A stretch of DNA of 9,899 nt from DASVWZ01 sp036392935 (GTDB lineage Bacteria > Acidobacteriota > Terriglobia > Terriglobales > Acidobacteriaceae). The notes beneath the pieces are model-generated. The model was given only the letters and a program-made list of their open reading frames with translations. It was not told the origin of the DNA and ran no database searches. The DNA is taken from positions 1 through 9,899 of the forward strand of contig DASVWZ010000284.1 in NCBI GenBank assembly GCA_036392935.1. The letters run 5' to 3'. Positions 6,593-9,899 of this stretch are shown here, one piece after another. Both the position numbers and the translations under genes were made by a program. Position 1 is the first letter of the stretch. Each line of letters begins with the position of its first letter.

Positions 6593-7207
6593 ATGAAACT
6601 GGGAGCGGAAAATCGGAACAAAGTGATCGCGGCCGGAGCCTTGGGCGCGCTAGCGCTCATTCTGGTTCTTCGCGCCGTGATCAGCCCGGGTGGCGCGTCA
6701 TCGCCGTCAACTTCGGTCGCGGCGTCAGTGCCAGCGGCCTCGCCCGTCCCCGCCGCGAAAAGAAATTCAGCTAAGATCAAGCCGCAGCTCAAGCACACCG
6801 GCCCACCCCGTTCGCTCGATCCGGAACTGCGCTACGACTGGCTCAAGGCCAGCGAAGATATGAATTACAACGGCGATGGGCGCAATATCTTCAGCGCGCA
6901 GGCTCCGATTCCGAAGCCAGTCGCTCCAGGCGTGACGGACGCACAGAAAGCTGAGGAGGATACGGGCCCTCCGCCACCACCACCACCTCCGCCGATCAAC
7001 CTGAAATTCTTTGGCTTCGCCAGCCGACCGGGCGAGCCCAAGAAAGTTTTTCTATCCCAAGGTGAGGACGTGTTTATCGCGTCCGAGGGCGAAATCGTGA
7101 ATCGGCGTTACAAGATCGTGCGTATTCAGCCGATGTCAGTCGAAGTCGAAGACGAGATGAACAACCACCGGCAGAGCATCCCGCTTACGCAGGGACCGCA
7201 AGCCTGA
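6593..7207 (+). CDS. PilP-like (or GspC-like) periplasmic alignment protein, membrane-anchored
   Basis: By position after pilO and by layout this should bridge the PilN/PilO complex to the secretin. The 204 residues have one N-terminal membrane helix (about 10-30), a Ser/Ala/Pro linker (31-70), a segment with YDWLKASEDMNYNGDGRNIF (81-100), nine consecutive prolines (126-134), and a compact beta-rich domain (135-197: LKFFGFASRPGEPKKVFL then GEDVFIASEGEIVNRRYKI). That last part resembles the PilP / GspC homology-region fold. Unlike classical PilP there is no lipobox cysteine. The gene starts 5 nt after pilO ends, with only a poor ribosome site (AACGAAG), so coupling is likely. Function is inferred from context and fold-like pattern rather than a strict motif. 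Confidence 0.6.
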   Translation: MKLGAENRNKVIAAGALGALALILVLRAVISPGGASSPSTSVAASVPAASPVPAAKRNSAKIKPQLKHTGPPRSLDPELRYDWLKASEDMNYNGDGRNIFSAQAPIPKPVAPGVTDAQKAEEDTGPPPPPPPPPINLKFFGFASRPGEPKKVFLSQGEDVFIASEGEIVNRRYKIVRIQPMSVEVEDEMNNHRQSIPLTQGPQA

Positions 7208-7250
7208 GAATTGATTGCGCGAGGCTGAGACACTTCGCGCCGAGACTTCC

Positions 7251-8375
7251 GTGAAACGCCCCGCAACAAATCGCCGTGATTCCACGAAGCGTTGTTCGCC
7301 GCGGCGCCGGTCAGATTGCGGCTATGTTCTGCTCGTGCTGATTCTGTTTGTCACTTTGCTGGCTATTGCCGTCACCGTCACCCTGCCTTCGGTGATGTTT
7401 GAGATGAAGCGCGATCGCGAGGAAGAATTGATTCATCGCGGGACGCAGTACACGCGCGCAATCAAGCACTATTACAAAAAGTTCAGCAACTATCCCACCA
7501 GCCTCGAGCAGCTGGAGAACACCAACCAGGTGCGGTTTCTGCGGCATCGCTATAAAGATCCGATCACCGGAAAAGATTTCAAGCTGCTGTACATGCAGGA
7601 CGTGCAGACGTCCTTCTCAGGACCCGGCATTCAGGGAGCCACGTCGGTCAGCCAGATGGCCGGTCAAGGCGGAGTTGGCGGTCCCGGAGGTTTCGGGGGG
7701 CAATCCGGTTTCGGTGGCCAGGGTTTCGGTGGGCAACAGCAGTCCGGCTTCGGCTTCAATAATGGTCCGCAAGGGCCGGGGGGTGGTTTTGGTCAAAACG
7801 GATTTGGCCAGAGCAGCTTCGGTCAGTCCAGTTTCGGACAATCGACCTCGGGCCAATCGGGGTTTGGTCAAAGTGGCTTTTCCAGTTCTTCCTCCAATCA
7901 GCAGCAGAACGGTCAGAATGGCGCTGGCAACGGTAATGGAACTCCAGGCGACAATTCGAACGGTACCGATAACGGGAATAACGGTGGCAACAGCAACGGC
8001 CCCAACGGATCCTCGGGACCGTTGAGTTCATCTTCGAATAATCAGGTCTTTGGCGGTGGCCCGATTGTCGGCGTTACCAGCACCAGCAAAGACAAAAGCA
8101 TTCGTATCTACAATAAGAAAGAACGCTACAACCAGTGGCAGTTCGTCTATAACCCGGCCATGGATACCGGCGGAATTTTAAGTGGCCCGGGGACTCAAAG
8201 CCTGCAAGGCGCGACGCCGGTCAACGGTTTGGTAAACGGCGCCAACGGGCAGACTCCGCAGGGCGGGCAGGGACTAGGGGGCACGTTCGGTGGGCAACCG
8301 GGTCAACCGATTGGCGGACAGCCGGGGGGTGGGCAACCGATCACGCAGCCGCCGCAGATGCCTCCCGAACAGTAA
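7251..8375 (+). CDS. Prepilin-like protein with Gly/Gln/Ser/Phe-rich low-complexity domain
   Basis: From GTG 7251 it has 374 residues; a TTG at 7215 would add 12, and neither has a strong ribosome site. A basic 24-residue leader ends in Cys-Gly, then YVLLVLILFVTLLAIAVTV follows: a type IV prepilin-like pattern with Gly at -1 but Val instead of Glu at +5, as in GspK-type minor pseudopilins. Residues about 47-115 (REEELIHRGTQYTRAIKHYY, then FSNYPTSLEQL, then RYKDPITGKDFKLLY) resemble the pseudopilin domain following the N-terminal helix. Residues about 120-270 are low complexity, rich in Gly, Gln, Ser, Asn and Phe; a short conserved-looking island (about 270-305, with IRIYNKKERYNQWQFVYNP) and a Gly/Gln/Pro tail follow. 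It ends the cluster. A secreted or minor pilus component is likely; exact role unknown. Confidence 0.65.
   Translation: MKRPATNRRDSTKRCSPRRRSDCGYVLLVLILFVTLLAIAVTVTLPSVMFEMKRDREEELIHRGTQYTRAIKHYYKKFSNYPTSLEQLENTNQVRFLRHRYKDPITGKDFKLLYMQDVQTSFSGPGIQGATSVSQMAGQGGVGGPGGFGGQSGFGGQGFGGQQQSGFGFNNGPQGPGGGFGQNGFGQSSFGQSSFGQSTSGQSGFGQSGFSSSSSNQQQNGQNGAGNGNGTPGDNSNGTDNGNNGGNSNGPNGSSGPLSSSSNNQVFGGGPIVGVTSTSKDKSIRIYNKKERYNQWQFVYNPAMDTGGILSGPGTQSLQGATPVNGLVNGANGQTPQGGQGLGGTFGGQPGQPIGGQPGGGQPITQPPQMPPEQ
7800..7874 (+). repeat. Five in-frame 15-bp repeats encoding (G/S/T)(F/S)GQS
   Basis: The units at 7800-7814, 7815-7829, 7830-7844, 7845-7859 and 7860-7874 encode GFGQS, SFGQS, SFGQS, TSGQS and GFGQS. Codons for the same residue differ between units (GGT/GGA/GGC, CAG/CAA, AGC/TCC/TCG/AGT), so the copies have drifted at silent sites while the peptide pattern is largely kept. 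Looser FGGQ and GFGQ units precede them from about 7688. Confidence 0.85.
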
Positions 8376-8400
8376 ATCACGCACGAAAAACGCAGCAATA

Positions 8401-8436
8401 AAAAAGCTCCGCCAGTTGGCGGAGCTTTTTATTTTT
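8401..8436. terminator. Bidirectional intrinsic terminator between the pilus cluster and erpA
   Basis: AAAAAGCTCCGCC (8401-8413) and GGCGGAGCTTTTT (8418-8430) form a perfect 13-bp stem around an AGTT tetraloop. On the plus strand the stem runs into TTTTTATTTTT. On the minus strand it runs into TTTTTTATT. It sits between converging genes, 25 bp after the plus-strand stop and about 30 bp after the minus-strand stop, and can serve both. Confidence 0.93.
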
Positions 8437-8461
8437 GAACTCTTTTTTAACTTGGCGCAGC

Positions 8462-8842
8462 TTACACGCTGAACGATGATCCGCAGCCGCAGGTGCTCTT
8501 CACGTTCGGGTTCTCGAACTTGAAGCCGGCGCCCTCGAGCGTCTCGACATAATCGACGATGCAACCATTCAGGTACATCACGGACGTGGCGTCGACGTAA
8601 ACCTTCAGGCCATCCATGTCGAAAACCTTGTCCATTAGGCCGGAGGCATTCTCGAAGGCCATGGAATAGGAGAATCCGCTGCAGCCACCGCCCACTACGC
8701 CAATGCGCAGGCCGGTCGGGACCGGATTCTGCTGCGCCATGATCTCTTTGACCTTGGTGACCGCATTCTGGGTCAGGGAAACCGGTGGGCGTTTCGGTGT
8801 TGATTCTGTTGGTTTTACTTCGGGTGTAACTGTTGTGGCCAT
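8462..8842 (-). CDS. erpA: A-type iron-sulfur cluster carrier / insertion protein (ErpA/IscA/HesB family)
   Basis: A-type carriers receive Fe-S clusters from a scaffold and pass them to apo-enzymes in the cytoplasm. The 126-residue protein has a 20-residue variable N-terminus rich in Thr, Pro and Lys, then the HesB domain. The three conserved cysteines are all present: C54 in GGGCSGFSY, and C118 and C120 in the C-terminal CGCG motif. LRIGVVGGGCSG and FENPNVKSTCGCGSSF are family signatures. The ATG at 8842 has AAGGAG on the minus strand (8854-8849) at ideal spacing. ErpA, IscA and SufA are hard to tell apart by sequence alone; no isc or suf genes are adjacent, which fits the stand-alone ErpA type. 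It converges on the pilus cluster through the shared terminator. Confidence 0.92.
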   Translation of the reverse strand: MATTVTPEVKPTESTPKRPPVSLTQNAVTKVKEIMAQQNPVPTGLRIGVVGGGCSGFSYSMAFENASGLMDKVFDMDGLKVYVDATSVMYLNGCIVDYVETLEGAGFKFENPNVKSTCGCGSSFSV

Positions 8843-8864
8843 TCGCCTCTCCTTTACTAGCCGG

Positions 8865-8870
8865 ATTATA
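8865..8870 (-). promoter_or_regulatory. Extended -10 promoter of erpA
   Basis: Read on the minus strand, TGCTATAAT (8873-8865) is a perfect extended -10 (TGnTATAAT). The -35 region is weak (TTCTGG at 8894-8889, 18-bp spacer), as is common when an extended -10 is present. Transcription would start near 8858, giving a leader of about 16 nt that holds the ribosome site. Confidence 0.65.
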
Positions 8871-9007
8871 GCAAACTTGCCCCACCGGCCAGAAGCGCCA
8901 ATTCGCGCTCACCTAATTAATAGATGCCCATCCGGCCCATTTGGGCGCAAACCGTCGGCTGGTGCCAAATACAGGTTTTTTGGGAGGGACACGCTAACAA
9001 AAAAGCG

Positions 9008-9035
9008 TAGACTGCCTGCTATCAAGGTCTATAAT
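9008..9035 (+). promoter_or_regulatory. Sigma70-type promoter for the small membrane protein gene
   Basis: TAGACT (9008-9013) and a consensus TATAAT (9030-9035) are separated by 16 bp. Transcription would start near 9041-9043, about 100 nt before the ATG at 9144. The leader is GC-rich in its middle (9055-9100) and could fold, but no known riboswitch or RNA motif was recognised. Confidence 0.6.
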
Positions 9036-9143
9036 GCCCGCATATAGAGGAGCGCCGACCGGCAGGCGGCTAAGGTAAACCGCGGCTGGCGAGGCTTCCA
9101 GGGTCTGTGACAAAAGAACTGCTGGCGAAAAGGCGAGGTGCAT

Positions 9144-9416
9144 ATGGCAGGTTTAATGTGGCCCATGGTGTTATGGGGCGTCGTAACCGGCGTCCTGATT
9201 ATTCTGCTGATCTACCGCAGCACGCTGACCATGCATGAAGACGATCAGCTTTTCCTCGATGAATCTGAGTCGCACATGGAAAAAGAACAGATCGAGCTCA
9301 TGAAAAAGGTCAATAAAATCACTCCTGTAGTGAAGTGGCTGGGAGCGGTTTCCGGGATCATGATCCTCGGCATCGGCGGCGTGGCGATTTACCAGGCATT
9401 GCAAACTGTCCAGTAG
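9144..9416 (+). CDS. Small two-helix membrane protein of unknown function
   Basis: I do not recognise a named family. The 90-residue product has a hydrophobic segment at about 5-24 (LMWPMVLWGVVTGVLIILLI), an acidic, helix-prone loop at about 31-60 (EDDQLFLDESESHMEKEQIE, then LMKKVNKI), and a second hydrophobic segment at about 62-83 (rich in Gly and Ile). A hairpin with both ends on one side and about 37 residues between the helices is likely. The ATG at 9144 is preferred over the GTG at 9138 because AGGCGAGG (9131-9138) lies at good ribosome-site spacing from it. It is divergent from erpA, with its own promoter and leader. The clean frame, promoter and ribosome site make a real gene likely. 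Confidence 0.75.
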   Translation: MAGLMWPMVLWGVVTGVLIILLIYRSTLTMHEDDQLFLDESESHMEKEQIELMKKVNKITPVVKWLGAVSGIMILGIGGVAIYQALQTVQ

Positions 9417-9899
9417 GGTCGGCTCCAGCCGCATTGCCCGCAAGACTTCCGCAGTGGTATGCCTCGAAAGTGACTACCCCCCTGTGCGTTTTCCTTGTAA
9501 GTTATTGATTTGATTAAGTTGTGGTTAGGGGATATTCAAAAAGTTGTTGATGGTAAAGGAGTTAAGTGTGAAAATCTAGATAATAAAGGGGTTGCGGCAA
9601 TACAGTGTTAACTCTGTGGTAAACGTTCGGTGCCTGGTGAGGCATGGCGCATGGTTCCCATTTTGGGAAAGGTCGGGTGATTGTTGGCGCGGAATGATTG
9701 ACAACGGATCGGCGAAAAATTGAAGCTTGATAAGGGCCTTAAGGGAGCACGCGCGTCAAAAAAACAGCCGTCAGCATTTAGCGGTGAGCCGCGATACGAA
9801 TCATTTTGAGAGCTGGCGCACGGAGGGGAGTGTCCCTTGATTTTGCGGGTCGGAGCGCGTCGCGAGTCATCGAAGGCTCTGGAAGCCGGTTTCAAAGAG
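9417..9899. other. Gene-free right intergenic region
   Basis: No coding region is supported. Directly after the stop at 9414-9416 there is a small hairpin, CGGCT-CC-AGCCG (9420-9431), without a T-run, so it is a poor terminator. An AT-richer block with degenerate tandem repeats follows (9498-9598, listed separately). A TTGACA at 9698-9703 has no good -10 at normal distance. Near the edge, GGAGG (9822-9826) precedes open frames from GTG 9830 and TTG 9837 that run out of the window; either could begin a further gene, but too little is visible to choose. Confidence 0.5.
9498..9598. repeat. Degenerate tandem repeat, about three units of 28-41 bp
   Basis: Three AT-rich units can be aligned loosely. 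The first starts near 9498 (TAAGTTATTGATTTGATTAA), the second is 9539-9570 (AAAAGTTGTTGATGG, then TAAAGGAGTTAAG), and the third is 9571-9598 (AAAATCTAGATAA, then TAAAGGGGTTGCGG). The shared pattern is an A-rich start, a GAT-containing centre and TAAAGGNGTT. It resembles an intergenic repeat type I recall from acidobacterial genomes ('aaaatcttgat..taaaggagtta'). That recollection is not checked. Confidence 0.4.

Noticed and set aside
7687..7874. CRISPR-like array suggested by the short repeats in the prepilin-like gene
   Set aside because: The repeats are in-frame 15-bp codon repeats with silent-site drift and no spacers, inside an intact coding sequence.
8274..8912. 212-residue minus-strand open frame covering erpA
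   Set aside because: It overlaps the conserved erpA frame, the terminator and the end of the prepilin-like gene. Its translation is Arg-rich with no recognisable domain.
9698..9734. TTGACA box as a promoter for a gene near the right edge
   Set aside because: No -10 hexamer stands at 16-18 bp; the nearest candidate (TGATAA, 9728-9733) is 24 bp away.
9608..9895. 95-residue minus-strand open frame near the right edge
   Set aside because: It has no family resemblance, no ribosome site that I can see and mixed composition. I treat the region as intergenic.

Overview
The window looks like chromosomal DNA of an Acidobacteriota species, probably a Terriglobia/Koribacter-like soil lineage. The basis is the style of the proteins, the type IV pilus gene order, and short intergenic palindromes and degenerate repeats that resemble those I recall from such genomes. 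No rRNA, tRNA or other taxonomic marker is present, so this is inference.

Left flank (1-628): a mobile-element scar and repeats with no cellular gene. A minus-strand fragment at the edge reads like the first 18 residues of an IS481-type transposase. It is followed by two similar 22-bp direct repeats that may be the element's end, then REP-like palindromes and further short repeats. A plausible promoter precedes lolA.

Centre (629-8375): eight plus-strand genes. lolA (periplasmic lipoprotein carrier) comes first, then a pilus-assembly cluster: pilC (platform protein), pilB (assembly ATPase), pilM (actin-fold cytoplasmic ring), pilN and pilO (inner-membrane alignment proteins), a PilP-like protein, and a Gly/Gln/Ser/Phe-rich protein with a prepilin-like N-terminus. 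pilM-pilN and pilN-pilO overlap as TGATG. Together these make the inner-membrane motor and alignment complex of a type IV pilus or a related type II secretion machine. No secretin (PilQ/GspD), retraction ATPase (PilT), prepilin peptidase or canonical major pilin lies in the window. The cluster has several departures from the textbook: PilB lacks the N-terminal c-di-GMP-binding repeats, PilM has degenerate nucleotide motifs, the PilP-like protein is membrane-anchored rather than a lipoprotein and carries nine consecutive prolines, and the last protein has a long low-complexity FGQS-repeat region.

Right part (8376-9899): a strong bidirectional terminator separates the pilus cluster from a convergent minus-strand erpA/iscA-type Fe-S carrier gene. 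A divergent plus-strand gene for a small protein with two membrane segments follows, with a good sigma70-type promoter and a leader of about 100 nt. The last 480 bases hold AT-richer degenerate tandem repeats and no gene I can support.

I found no defence system, CRISPR array or clearly new machine. The most unusual items are the FG-repeat prepilin-like protein, the apparently degenerate PilM, and the palindromes or hairpins in the gaps around pilC.
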